A stretch of DNA of 17,054 nucleotides from JBFEUI01 sp041547565 (GTDB lineage Bacteria; Pseudomonadota; Gammaproteobacteria; Thiohalomonadales; Thiohalomonadaceae). Made by a program: the position numbers and the translations under genes. Position 1 is the first letter of the stretch. Every line of letters starts with the position of its first letter. The stretch lies in contig JBFEUI010000054.1 in the NCBI GenBank assembly GCA_041547565.1, positions 1-17,054 on the forward strand, written 5' to 3'. Under the pieces are notes generated by a model. The model ran no database searches, was not told the origin of the DNA, and saw only the letters and a list, made by a program, of their open reading frames with translations. This document shows positions 10,243 through 17,054 of this stretch, one piece after another.

Positions 10243-12156
10243 TTGAACGATATTGCCAAAAACATTATTCTCTGGGTGGTTATTGCCGTCATCCTGATGT
10301 CGGTTTTCAATAACTTCGGCTCCAAGCGCATGGCGAGCCCACCCCTCGAGTACTCCCAGTTTATCTCCGATGTGAAGCGCGGTCTGGTCAAGCGCGTCGA
10401 GATCGAGGGCCGCACCATCCACGGCACCATGCAGGGGGGCGAGGTCTTCTCCACCTACGCACCGGACGATCCGGGCCTGATCAATGATCTATTGAACAGT
10501 GGCGTCGAGGTCAATGCCAAGCCACCGGAACAGCAGGGGCTGTTGATGCAGATCTTCATCTCCTGGTTCCCCATGCTGCTTTTGATCGGTGTCTGGATAT
10601 TCTTTATGCGCCAGATGCAGGGCGGCGGTGGCGGCAAGGGCGCCATGTCGTTCGGCAAGAGCCGCGCACGCCTGCTCGGTGAGGATCAGGTCAACGTGAC
10701 CTTTACCGATGTGGCGGGCGTGGAAGAGGCCAAGGAGGAGGTTTCCGAGCTGGTCGAATTCCTGCGTGACCCGGGCAAGTTCCAGAAACTCGGCGGCAAG
10801 ATCCCCCGCGGCGTGCTGATGGTCGGCTCTCCGGGTACCGGTAAGACCCTGCTGGCCAAGGCGATCGCCGGCGAGGCCAAGGTGCCGTTTTTCACCATCT
10901 CCGGTTCCGACTTTGTCGAGATGTTTGTCGGTGTCGGCGCCTCGCGTGTCCGTGACATGTTCGAGCAGGCCAAGAAGCACGCCCCGTGCATCATCTTCAT
11001 CGATGAGATCGATGCGGTGGGTCGCCATCGCGGTGCCGGCCTGGGTGGCGGTCACGATGAACGTGAGCAGACCCTCAACCAGCTGCTGGTTGAAATGGAC
11101 GGTTTCGAAGGCAACGAGGGCGTCATTGTCATCGCCGCTACCAACCGTCCGGATGTACTGGACCCGGCGTTGCTGCGCCCGGGTCGCTTCGACCGCCAGG
11201 TGGTGGTACCGCTGCCCGACCTGCGCGGTCGTGAGCAGATCCTCAAGGTGCACATGCGCAAGGTACCGCTGGGTGACGATGTCAAACCGTCCATTATCGC
11301 GCGCGGCACGCCCGGCTTCTCCGGGGCAGACCTGGCGAACCTGGTGAATGAGGCGGCACTGTTTGCCGCGCGTGCCAATAAAACCGTGGTGTCCATGGAC
11401 CACTTCGAGCGTGCCAAGGACAAGATCATGATGGGCGCGGAGCGCAAATCGATGGTCATGTCGGATGAGGAGAAAAAACTCACCGCCTACCATGAGGCGG
11501 GGCACGCCATTGTCGGCCGTCTGGTACCCGAGCACGATCCGGTGCACAAGGTGACGATCATCCCGCGCGGCCGGGCACTGGGGGTCACCCTGTTCCTGCC
11601 TGAGGAGGACCGTTACAGCTTCAGCAAGCAGCGACTGGAGAGCCAGATCTCCAGCCTGTTTGGCGGTCGCCTGGCCGAGGAACTGATCTTCGGTGCCGAC
11701 AAGGTGACCACGGGGGCGTCCAATGATATCCAGCGCGCCACGGAACTGGCCCGCAACATGGTGACCAAGTGGGGCCTGTCGGAAAAGCTCGGCCCACTGA
11801 CCTACAGCGAGGAAGAGGGCGAGGTGTTCCTGGGCCACTCGGTGACGCAGCACAAGAATGTCTCCGATGAGACCGCGCACATCATTGATGAGGAGATCCG
11901 CTCGGTTATCGACCGTAATTTCCAGCGTGCCAAGGACATTCTGACCGAGCACATGGAGAAACTGCACATGATGGCCGATGCGTTGATAAAGTATGAGACC
12001 ATCGACTCGCATCAGATTGACGACATCATGGAAGGCAAGACACCGCGTCCGCCGGAGGACTGGAGTGACCAGGAGCCGAAGGCCGGTTCGGGCAGCAGTG
12101 CCAGTTCCGATGACAAGCCTGGCGGGACGGTGGGTGATCCGGCCGGTCAACACTAA
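10243..12156 (+). CDS. ftsH: ATP-dependent zinc metalloprotease FtsH
   Basis: FtsH is a hexameric, membrane-anchored AAA+ protease that degrades unassembled membrane proteins and regulators such as LpxC and sigma-32 in E. coli. Two membrane helices (about 5-24 and 105-122) flank a periplasmic domain. The AAA+ module has Walker A GSPGTGKT (195-202), Walker B IIFIDEID (250-257), the pore FVG (228-230) and the arginine-finger region (312-318). The peptidase domain has HEAGH at 417-421 and the third zinc ligand D495 in ASNDIQ. The start is a TTG at 10243, giving MNDIAKNIILW, which aligns with family N-termini; the next ATG would delete most of helix 1. Walker A has Ser where GPPGTGKT is more usual. 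A terminator follows. Confidence 0.97.
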   Translation: MNDIAKNIILWVVIAVILMSVFNNFGSKRMASPPLEYSQFISDVKRGLVKRVEIEGRTIHGTMQGGEVFSTYAPDDPGLINDLLNSGVEVNAKPPEQQGLLMQIFISWFPMLLLIGVWIFFMRQMQGGGGGKGAMSFGKSRARLLGEDQVNVTFTDVAGVEEAKEEVSELVEFLRDPGKFQKLGGKIPRGVLMVGSPGTGKTLLAKAIAGEAKVPFFTISGSDFVEMFVGVGASRVRDMFEQAKKHAPCIIFIDEIDAVGRHRGAGLGGGHDEREQTLNQLLVEMDGFEGNEGVIVIAATNRPDVLDPALLRPGRFDRQVVVPLPDLRGREQILKVHMRKVPLGDDVKPSIIARGTPGFSGADLANLVNEAALFAARANKTVVSMDHFERAKDKIMMGAERKSMVMSDEEKKLTAYHEAGHAIVGRLVPEHDPVHKVTIIPRGRALGVTLFLPEEDRYSFSKQRLESQISSLFGGRLAEELIFGADKVTTGASNDIQRATELARNMVTKWGLSEKLGPLTYSEEEGEVFLGHSVTQHKNVSDETAHIIDEEIRSVIDRNFQRAKDILTEHMEKLHMMADALIKYETIDSHQIDDIMEGKTPRPPEDWSDQEPKAGSGSSASSDDKPGGTVGDPAGQH

Positions 12157-12172
12157 GTGCCACACAGCCAAC

Positions 12173-12200
12173 AAAGCCCCGACATGTCGGGGCTTTTTTT
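12173..12200 (+). terminator. Intrinsic terminator after ftsH
   Basis: AAAGCCCCGA pairs perfectly with TCGGGGCTTT around the loop CATG, and the arm runs into seven T residues ending at 12200. It starts 17 bp after the ftsH stop and should separate ftsH from the YihY-family gene. Confidence 0.93.
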
Positions 12201-12266
12201 GTTCCCTGTCTCAGGGCGTGTAACAATCTCTCTTCGTACAGTATCTGTGGGTAGCATTTTCGCTGA

Positions 12267-13145
12267 ATGCCGATGCGTGAGATAGGGCCAACAAATTTAT
12301 TACTGTTTTTTTGGCGCGTAATGCGCGCCTTCTCCGCCAACCAGGGTTTCCTGCTCTCGGGTGCCGTGGCCTACTACACGTTACTGTCCATCATACCGCT
12401 GTTTATCCTGATACTGGTTGTGCTGTCGCACTTTGTCGACACGCAGCAGTTACTGACGATCGTCGAAGGTAATCTTGCCCTGTTGTTTGGCGAGCAAACC
12501 CATGATCTGGTATTGCAGCTGGAGCGTTTTTTATACAACCGCGAACTGATCGGCTGGCTGGGCCTTCTGGTCCTGCTGTTTTTCAGTTCCATGGCGTTTA
12601 CCGTGTTGGAAAATGCCATGTCTGTCATCTTCTTTCACCGTGTCAGGGTGCATCGCAGGCACTTTATCGTCTCGGCCATTATTCCCTATGCCTATATCGT
12701 GGTGCTGGGTCTGGGCATACTGGTGGTAAGCGTTATCAGCGGCGCCCTGCAGGTATGGGAAGGGCGCAGCGTCACCGTTTTTTTCTGGGCACTGCAGCTT
12801 GATGGCCTAACGGCAACGGTGCTGTACCTGCTGGGTTTGGTTGGCCTGGTGCTGCTGTTGTCATCCATTTACCTGGTGATGCCGCTGGGGCGCATCACAA
12901 CCAGCCATGCACTGCTGGGGGGGCTGGTTGCCGCAGTGCTCTGGGAACTGGCCAGGCATGTACTGGTTTGGTATTTCTCCACCTTGTCCCTGGTCAATCT
13001 TGTCTACGGTACACTGGCCACGGCAATCGTGGCGCTGCTGTTTCTGGAGGCGGCGGCCATGATTCTGCTGTTTGGCGCGCAGGTGATTGCCGAGTATGAG
13101 CGCAGGGGAACGGACAAGGCTGGGGAGCGGGAATTTCATACCTGA
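12267..13145 (+). CDS. YihY/BrkB (UPF0761) family inner-membrane protein
   Basis: This 292-residue protein has about six membrane helices (near 28-52, 96-116, 134-160, 185-206, 214-236 and 248-275). The sequence SGAVAYYTLLSIIPLFILIL near the first helix, FSSMAFTVLENAMSVIF, and the late NLVYGTLATAIVALLFLEAAAMILLFGAQ segment are typical of the YihY/BrkB family. The family was once annotated as ribonuclease BN, and that activity belongs to another gene. Its function is not established. The start may be the ATG at 12267 or at 12273, both with weak ribosome binding sites. The gene lies between the ftsH terminator and folP, which are adjacent in E. coli, so it appears to be an insertion in the conserved order. 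Confidence 0.85.
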   Translation: MPMREIGPTNLLLFFWRVMRAFSANQGFLLSGAVAYYTLLSIIPLFILILVVLSHFVDTQQLLTIVEGNLALLFGEQTHDLVLQLERFLYNRELIGWLGLLVLLFFSSMAFTVLENAMSVIFFHRVRVHRRHFIVSAIIPYAYIVVLGLGILVVSVISGALQVWEGRSVTVFFWALQLDGLTATVLYLLGLVGLVLLLSSIYLVMPLGRITTSHALLGGLVAAVLWELARHVLVWYFSTLSLVNLVYGTLATAIVALLFLEAAAMILLFGAQVIAEYERRGTDKAGEREFHT

Positions 13146-13170
13146 GCTAACCGAAACAACAGGCATCGGG

Positions 13171-13176
13171 TATAAT
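13171..13176 (+). promoter_or_regulatory. Putative -10 box for folP
   Basis: A perfect TATAAT lies 33 bp before the folP ATG, preceded by GGG and followed by CG, as at the ftsH -10. The -35 region is poor. It lies in the 64-bp gap after the YihY-family gene. Confidence 0.45.
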
Positions 13177-13209
13177 CGCAGCATTTTCAACCTTTGCATC
13201 CCGGATTCC

Positions 13210-14040
13210 ATGATTCTCGATTGTGCTGGTAAACACCTTGATCTTGCTGACACGCAGGTGATGGGGATCCTCAACGTCACGCCCGATTCATTCTCAGACG
13301 GCGGCAGCTTCGATGTGCCGGAACGTGCGTTAACGCATGCGCGGCAGATGGTGGCTGACGGCGCCGCGATTATCGATGTCGGCGGGGAGTCGACACGCCC
13401 CGGTGCTCAGTCGGTGACAGTCGCGGAAGAACTGGAGCGTGTCATCCCGGTGATCCAGGCCATTTCTGCTGAGCTGGATGTTCCCGTCTCCGTGGATACC
13501 AGCAAGCCGGAGGTGATGCGCGAGGCGGTGCAGGCCGGGGCGGGAATGATCAACGATGTCTACGGCTTTCGCCAACCGGGTGCGTTGGAGACGGCTGCCG
13601 AGCTTGGCGTACCGGTCTGTATCATGCACATGCAGGGCGAGCCGAGGACGATGCAGTCCGAACCGGAATATACCGATGTCGTGGCCGAGGTGAAGGCGTT
13701 TCTTGCCGAGCGTATCTCAAGCTGCGTGGCGGCCGGTATTGCGGCCGAGCGTATTGTGGTCGATCCGGGCTTTGGTTTTGGCAAAACCCTTGAGCATAAC
13801 CTCAGTCTGCTGAAGCACCTGGACAGTTTCCATGAACTGGGCATGCCGCTTCTGGTCGGCATGTCACGCAAATCGATGATCGGTACGGTACTGGATGCTC
13901 CCCTGGATGAGCGTTTGCACGGCAGTGTGGCGGTGGCTACCATTGCCGGCTGGCTCGGGGCAAGGCTGCTCCGGGTGCACGATGTGAAGGCTACGGTGGA
14001 TGCCGTGAAAATGGTCACGGCCGTTGCGCGGGCAGTGTGA
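13210..14040 (+). CDS. folP: Dihydropteroate synthase
   Basis: FolP condenses dihydropterin pyrophosphate with p-aminobenzoate to give dihydropteroate in folate synthesis, and it is the sulfonamide target. The 276-residue TIM barrel shows the family motifs in order: NVTPDSFSDGG (22-32), DVGGESTRPGA (56-66), VSVDTSK with D96, INDV (114-117), CIMHMQG (137-143), VDPGFGFGKT (184-193), GMSRKS with K221, and RVHD with R255 and H257. The ATG at 13210 gives MILDCAGKHLDLADTQVMGILN, in line with the E. coli start. A longer frame reaches back into the YihY-family gene and is not supported. glmM follows after 92 bp, the order seen in E. coli. Confidence 0.96.
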   Translation: MILDCAGKHLDLADTQVMGILNVTPDSFSDGGSFDVPERALTHARQMVADGAAIIDVGGESTRPGAQSVTVAEELERVIPVIQAISAELDVPVSVDTSKPEVMREAVQAGAGMINDVYGFRQPGALETAAELGVPVCIMHMQGEPRTMQSEPEYTDVVAEVKAFLAERISSCVAAGIAAERIVVDPGFGFGKTLEHNLSLLKHLDSFHELGMPLLVGMSRKSMIGTVLDAPLDERLHGSVAVATIAGWLGARLLRVHDVKATVDAVKMVTAVARAV

Positions 14041-14084
14041 TAGCGTGCCCGCTGCACGACTGGCGGCACAATATTTTTGAGTAA

Positions 14085-14104
14085 ACCCTCAACTATAAGA
14101 GGGT
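14085..14104 (+). other. Small inverted repeat in the glmM leader
   Basis: ACCCTC at 14085-14090 pairs with GAGGGT at 14099-14104 around an eight-base AT-rich loop. It lies 16 bases before the glmM ribosome binding site and has no T tract after it, so it is not a terminator. A regulatory role is only possible. Confidence 0.3.
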
Positions 14105-14132
14105 GTGGGGATTACTTGCTGAGGAGGTAAAA

Positions 14133-15482
14133 GTGGGGAGAAAGTATTTCGGGACTGACGGTATTCGCGGGGAGGTCGGTCGCTATCCGATAACACCGGA
14201 TTTTGCGCTCAGGCTGGGCTGGGCGGCAGGTCGTGTTTTGTCCAACGGTGGCAGTGATTCGGCGGGCAAGGTTGTGATCGGCAAGGATACCCGTATCTCC
14301 GGTTACATGTTTGAGTCGGCGTTCGAGGCAGGACTGTCTGCCGCAGGCGTCGATATTCTGTTGCTCGGTCCGATGCCCACACCTGCCGTTGCCCACCTGA
14401 CCCGTACATTGCACGCGGATGCGGGTATTGTGATCAGCGCTTCCCACAATCCTTTCCACGATAACGGTTTCAAGTTCTTCTCCGCCGACGGTACCAAGCT
14501 GCCCGACGAGGTGGAACATGCTATCGAGGATGAACTGGTAAAGCCGATGACCCTGGTCGAGTCATCGCGTCTGGGCAAGGCACGGCGGATTACCGATGCC
14601 AACGGGCGCTACATCGAGTTTTGCAAGGGATGCTTCCCTGAGCAGTTGACCCTGAAGGGGCTGAAACTGGTGGTGGATTGCGCCAATGGGGCCACCTACC
14701 AGGTGGCGCCACAGGTATTCACAGAACTGGGTGCGGAGGTTATTGCCATCGGTGCCGAGCCGGACGGCCTGAATATCAATGTGGCCTGCGGCTCGACCCA
14801 TACTGCCGCTGTGCAGCAGGCGGTTATCGAGCATGGGGCAGACGTGGGCATCGCGCTGGATGGCGATGGTGATCGCCTGATCATGGTAGGACGGGACGGC
14901 GAGGTGGTCGACGGTGATGAACTGCTCTATGTCATTGCCTGTGCCAAGAAACAACAGGGCAAGCTGGAGGGTGTGGTCGGTACCCAGATGAGCAACCTGG
15001 GGCTGGAGCATGCCCTGGGCGGGCTCAATATCCCCTTTGTGCGAGCCAAGGTCGGGGACCGCTATGTTATGGAGCAGTTGCGCCAGCACGGCTGGATACT
15101 GGGTGGAGAGTCCTCCGGCCATCTGATCTGCCTGGATTGCACCACTACCGGTGACGGTATCACGGCAGCGCTGCAGGTGCTGGCGGCGATGGTGGAGAGC
15201 GGCAAGGGGCTGGATGAGTTACGTTCAGGCATGCGCAAATACCCGCAAACCATGATCAATGTGGGCCTGGAAGGGGATTTCGATATCTCTGCATCCGAAT
15301 CGATCAGCCGGGCGGTCGCCGAGGTGGAGCAGGAGCTGCTGGAACGGGGCAGGGTGCTGTTGCGCCCTTCCGGTACCGAGCCGCTGGTGCGTGTCATGGT
15401 CGAGGGGCAGGACGCCGAGCAGGTGGCGCGTCTTGCCCGCCAACTGGCCGACGAGGTCCGCACCGCTGTGCAGCAGGCCTAG
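14133..15482 (+). CDS. glmM: Phosphoglucosamine mutase
   Basis: GlmM interconverts glucosamine-6-phosphate and glucosamine-1-phosphate on the way to UDP-GlcNAc for peptidoglycan and lipopolysaccharide. The protein has 449 residues (E. coli 445) and the four alpha-D-phosphohexomutase domains. The phosphoserine is S104 in ISASHNP, the Mg2+ loop is DGDGDR at 243-248, the sugar-binding loop is GGESSGH, and RPSGTEPLVRV binds phosphate in the last domain. I chose the GTG at 14133: GAGGAGG at 14121-14127 lies five bases upstream and the protein then begins MGRKYFGTDGIRG, like the family. An in-frame GTG at 14103 would add ten residues across this binding site. It follows folP and precedes tpiA by 106 bp. 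Confidence 0.97.
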   Translation: MGRKYFGTDGIRGEVGRYPITPDFALRLGWAAGRVLSNGGSDSAGKVVIGKDTRISGYMFESAFEAGLSAAGVDILLLGPMPTPAVAHLTRTLHADAGIVISASHNPFHDNGFKFFSADGTKLPDEVEHAIEDELVKPMTLVESSRLGKARRITDANGRYIEFCKGCFPEQLTLKGLKLVVDCANGATYQVAPQVFTELGAEVIAIGAEPDGLNINVACGSTHTAAVQQAVIEHGADVGIALDGDGDRLIMVGRDGEVVDGDELLYVIACAKKQQGKLEGVVGTQMSNLGLEHALGGLNIPFVRAKVGDRYVMEQLRQHGWILGGESSGHLICLDCTTTGDGITAALQVLAAMVESGKGLDELRSGMRKYPQTMINVGLEGDFDISASESISRAVAEVEQELLERGRVLLRPSGTEPLVRVMVEGQDAEQVARLARQLADEVRTAVQQA

Positions 15483-15533
15483 CGCACAGCGCTTAAAGGT
15501 GGCTGCTGACCGGACATTAGCATTTGATTTATT

Positions 15534-15567
15534 AGGCCGTAGCGGTTAAGCTTCGCGCCTGTTTTTT
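15534..15567 (+). terminator. Possible weak terminator between glmM and tpiA
   Basis: AGGC near 15534-15537 can pair with GCCT at 15557-15560, with interrupted inner pairing around AAGCTT, and six T residues follow at 15562-15567. The stem is imperfect, so read-through into tpiA is likely. Confidence 0.3.
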
Positions 15568-15588
15568 AAGACTCGGGAAAGCTTGGAT

Positions 15589-16344
15589 ATGCGACGTAAA
15601 CTGGTTGCAGGCAACTGGAAAATGAATGGCTCCAAGGCAAGTATCAAGGAGCTGCTGGATGGCGTGAAAGCGGGGGCTGGCGAGATCACGAATGCTGATA
15701 TCGCAGTCTGTGCACCGTTTGTCTATCTCGCAGACGTTGAGAGCCAGCTCAGCGGTAGCAATATCGCCTGGGGCGCCCAGAACCTGAGTCATGAAGCTTC
15801 CGGTGCCTTTACCGGCGAGATTTCCGCAGCCATGCTGAACGATTTTAACTGCAAATACGCCATCGTCGGTCACTCCGAGCGTCGCACCCTGTACGGGGAA
15901 GACGATGCGGTCGTGGCCAAAAAGTTTGCAGCTGCCCGCGCAGCCGGTATTACCCCCATCCTGTGTGTGGGTGAGACCCTGGAAGAGCGCGAGAAGGGTG
16001 TAACCGAGGATGTTGTGGCCCGTCAGATCGATGCGGTCATCGATGCCGAGGGCATTGCCGCGATTGGCGATGCTGTCATCGCCTATGAGCCGGTCTGGGC
16101 GATCGGCACAGGCAAAACCGCCAGTCCCGAGCAGGCACAGGACGTTCACGATTTTATCCGCCAGCGTCTTGCCGGCCATGATGCCGATGTGGCGGCCAAG
16201 ACCGTGATTCTTTATGGCGGCAGCATGAACGCGGGGAACGCCACTGAACTACTGGCCAAACCCGATATCGACGGTGGCCTGATTGGCGGCGCCTCACTCA
16301 AGGCTGCCGATTTCCTGACCATTTGCCAAGCTGCAAACAGCTAA
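15589..16344 (+). CDS. tpiA: Triosephosphate isomerase
   Basis: TpiA interconverts dihydroxyacetone phosphate and glyceraldehyde-3-phosphate in glycolysis and gluconeogenesis. The 251-residue TIM barrel starts MRRKLVAGNWKMNG with substrate-binding N9 and K11. The electrophile H95 lies in AIVGHSERR, the catalytic base E167 in AYEPVWAIGTG (flexible loop 6), and the phosphate-binding YGGS at 209-212. The ATG at 15589 is preferred over the TTG two codons upstream; GGGAAAG lies about ten bases before it. The glmM-tpiA-secG order is common in gammaproteobacteria other than enterics, while E. coli keeps tpiA elsewhere. secG follows after 17 bp. Confidence 0.97.
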   Translation: MRRKLVAGNWKMNGSKASIKELLDGVKAGAGEITNADIAVCAPFVYLADVESQLSGSNIAWGAQNLSHEASGAFTGEISAAMLNDFNCKYAIVGHSERRTLYGEDDAVVAKKFAAARAAGITPILCVGETLEEREKGVTEDVVARQIDAVIDAEGIAAIGDAVIAYEPVWAIGTGKTASPEQAQDVHDFIRQRLAGHDADVAAKTVILYGGSMNAGNATELLAKPDIDGGLIGGASLKAADFLTICQAANS

Positions 16345-16361
16345 GGATTGAAGAAGATACG

Positions 16362-16721
16362 ATGCAAACGGTTGTACTCATCGTTCACCTGCTGACCGCC
16401 GTCAGCCTGATTGCCCTGGTTCTGTTGCAGCAGGGCAAGGGGGCAGATATGGGGGCCGCATTCGGATCCGGTGCGTCGGGTACCGTATTCGGAAGCCGGG
16501 GCTCGTCCTCGTTTCTGACCCGCGCCACTGCGGTTCTGGCTACCGTGTTTTTCGTGACCAGTCTCTGGTTGGCCTATTTTGCCAACAAGGATGTCTCGCG
16601 CAAGAGCGTGACCGAGGAGGCTGCGGTTGTCATCGAGGAACCGGCTGCACCTGCCGCTGCCGATTTGCCGAGCGCACCGGCAGGCGAACCGGTCCAACCC
16701 GACGTGCCGGGGAGCAATTAA
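16362..16721 (+). CDS. secG: Protein-export membrane protein SecG
   Basis: SecG is the small auxiliary subunit of the SecYEG translocon in the inner membrane. The 119 residues hold two membrane helices (about 2-22 and 52-74) separated by the conserved loop QQGKGADMGAAFGSGASGTV, the family signature. A hydrophilic tail rich in Ala, Pro and Glu (about 85-119) follows, as is usual in proteobacteria. The ATG at 16362 gives MQTVVLIVHLL and has a purine-rich site (AAGGA and GAAGAAG) upstream; a 13-residue in-frame extension would overlap tpiA. The stop lies seven bases before the tRNA-Leu gene, so the tRNA is probably cut from the same transcript. Confidence 0.95.
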   Translation: MQTVVLIVHLLTAVSLIALVLLQQGKGADMGAAFGSGASGTVFGSRGSSSFLTRATAVLATVFFVTSLWLAYFANKDVSRKSVTEEAAVVIEEPAAPAAADLPSAPAGEPVQPDVPGSN

Positions 16722-16728
16722 CTTTTTT

Positions 16729-16813
16729 GCCGACGTGGTGGAACTGGTAGACACGCTATCTTGAGGGGGTAGTGGCGCAAGCCGTGCCGGTTCGACTCCG
16801 GCCGTCGGCACCA
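16729..16813 (+). tRNA. leuU: tRNA-Leu, anticodon GAG
   Basis: This is an 85-nt tRNA gene with encoded CCA. The acceptor GCCGACG pairs with CGTCGGC. The anticodon stem CTATC/GGTAG holds the loop TTGAGGG with anticodon GAG at 16763-16765. A long variable arm (GGC-GCAA-GCC hairpin) marks class II Leu. The T arm is GCCGG-TTCGACT-CCGGC. It would read CUC and CUU codons. Its place directly after secG matches E. coli leuU. A T tract (16723-16728) separates it from the secG stop. Confidence 0.97.
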
Positions 16814-16891
16814 TACACAAGTAACCCGCATCTGTTTTTTCAGGTGTGGGTTTTCTTTTTTGGGCGAACCGGCACGGTCCCCGTGCGGTGG
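16795..16891 (+). repeat. tRNA-tail direct repeat, copy 1
   Basis: These 97 bp begin with the last 19 nt of the tRNA-Leu gene (three T-loop bases, the 3' T stem, the 3' acceptor strand, A73 and CCA). They continue through the terminator and a GCACGG/CCGTGC hairpin. They are identical to 16958-17054, a period of 163 bp. Similarity stops sharply at 16795 on the left; the right end of the repeat cannot be seen because copy 2 runs into the window edge. Confidence 0.97.
16823..16861 (+). terminator. Intrinsic terminator after tRNA-Leu
   Basis: The arm 16823-16834 pairs with 16841-16852 in a 12-pair stem (two G-U) around a six-T loop, followed by TTCTTTTTT. It starts ten bases after the CCA and should end the secG-tRNA transcript. 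Confidence 0.9.
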
Positions 16892-16953
16892 ACTGCGCCG
16901 CCGATGGCGGCTGGCCCTGACGGGCGCACTGCGTGCGTCCCACCCTGCGGGTG
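16872..16953 (+). other. Array of short GC-rich hairpins in the inter-repeat spacer
   Basis: Four hairpins with three-base loops follow one another: GCACGG-TCC-CCGTGC (16872-16886), GCCGCC-GAT-GGCGGC (16897-16911), GGGCGCAC-TGC-GTGCGTCC (16922-16940, one G-U) and CACCC-TGC-GGGTG (16941-16953). The last two abut and share the loop TGC. An alternative GCCC-TGAC-GGGC pairing (16914-16925) competes with the third. No coding frame is supported here. Confidence 0.7.
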
Positions 16954-16957
16954 GTCA

Positions 16958-17054
16958 ACTCCGGCCGTCGGCACCATACACAAGTAACCCGCATCTGTTT
17001 TTTCAGGTGTGGGTTTTCTTTTTTGGGCGAACCGGCACGGTCCCCGTGCGGTGG
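16958..17054 (+). repeat. tRNA-tail direct repeat, copy 2, cut by the window end
   Basis: This is an exact copy of 16795-16891. Its first 19 nt (16958-16976) reproduce the tRNA-Leu 3' end including CCA, but the bases before it do not restore the 5' T stem or any other part of a tRNA. It is a tRNA tail only, not a second tRNA gene. A third copy or further sequence may lie beyond the window. Confidence 0.96.
16986..17024 (+). terminator. Second copy of the tRNA-Leu terminator
   Basis: This hairpin and T tract are identical to 16823-16861, repeated 163 bp later. It would stop transcripts that escape the first terminator or that start within the spacer. Confidence 0.85.

Noticed and set aside
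10489..12174. Long antisense frame (561 codons) across ftsH
   Set aside because: It mirrors the conserved AAA+ and protease domains of ftsH, has no family features, and has no promoter of its own.
16958..16976. Second tRNA-Leu gene or pseudogene
   Set aside because: Only the last 19 nt match. The anticodon arm, D arm and 5' T stem are absent upstream.
16772..16987. Small plus-strand frame (71 codons) from the tRNA through the first repeat, as a Tpr-like protein
   Set aside because: It starts inside the tRNA, crosses a strong terminator, and the 163-bp period is not a multiple of three, so copies would not encode the same peptide.
16341..16994. Antisense frame over secG, the tRNA and the repeats
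   Set aside because: It crosses a tRNA gene and contains the GVEPARL-type string typical of false proteins predicted antisense to tRNA-Leu genes.
16795..17054. attL/attR of an integrated element at the tRNA
   Set aside because: Only 163 bp separate the copies, with no integrase, and identity extends far past the tRNA end. Tandem duplication explains this better, although an element beyond the window cannot be excluded.

Overview
The window looks like chromosomal housekeeping DNA from a gammaproteobacterium. The right-hand three quarters follow the E. coli order of greA, yhbY/rlmE, ftsH, folP, glmM, (tpiA), secG and tRNA-Leu(GAG), with carAB joined upstream of greA. The DNA is GC-rich with strong codon bias, and this produces many long antisense shadow frames. 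A periplasmic triheme cytochrome hints at a respiratory or chemolithotrophic lineage (for example Chromatiales-like), but the sequence does not fix the genus.

Layout. Positions 1-120 hold a 7-bp tandem array (14 perfect copies) that stops exactly at the stop codon of the first gene. Positions 121-3517 (minus) are a two-gene operon: a CPA1/NhaP-type Na+/H+ antiporter with a C-terminal cyclic-nucleotide-binding domain, then an exported triheme c-type cytochrome. Positions 3518-3755 are a divergent control region with a good sigma70 promoter and a strong leader hairpin before carA. Positions 3756-9144 (plus) carry carA, carB, greA and a DUF4149 membrane protein. yhbY lies on the minus strand, divergent from rlmE. 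ftsH follows with its own -10 and an intrinsic terminator, then a YihY/BrkB-type membrane protein inserted before folP, then glmM, tpiA, secG and tRNA-Leu(GAG).

Together the genes cover carbamoyl phosphate supply (CarAB), transcript rescue (GreA), 23S rRNA maturation (YhbY, RlmE), membrane protein quality control (FtsH), folate synthesis (FolP), cell-wall precursor synthesis (GlmM), glycolysis (TpiA) and protein export (SecG). All core genes look intact, with catalytic residues in place.

The most unusual part is the right edge. The last 19 nt of the tRNA-Leu gene, its terminator and further downstream sequence recur 163 bp later, identical over 97 bp up to the window end. This resembles the architecture of the E. 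coli tyrT (rtT) repeats, but at a leucine tRNA. The spacer between the copies is packed with short GC-rich hairpins. Both window ends lie in or near repeats, so this may be a complete contig whose assembly stopped at repeats. Several starts were moved from the longest possible frame to sites supported by ribosome binding sites or family alignment: cytochrome, carA (TTG), rlmE, folP, glmM (GTG), tpiA and secG.
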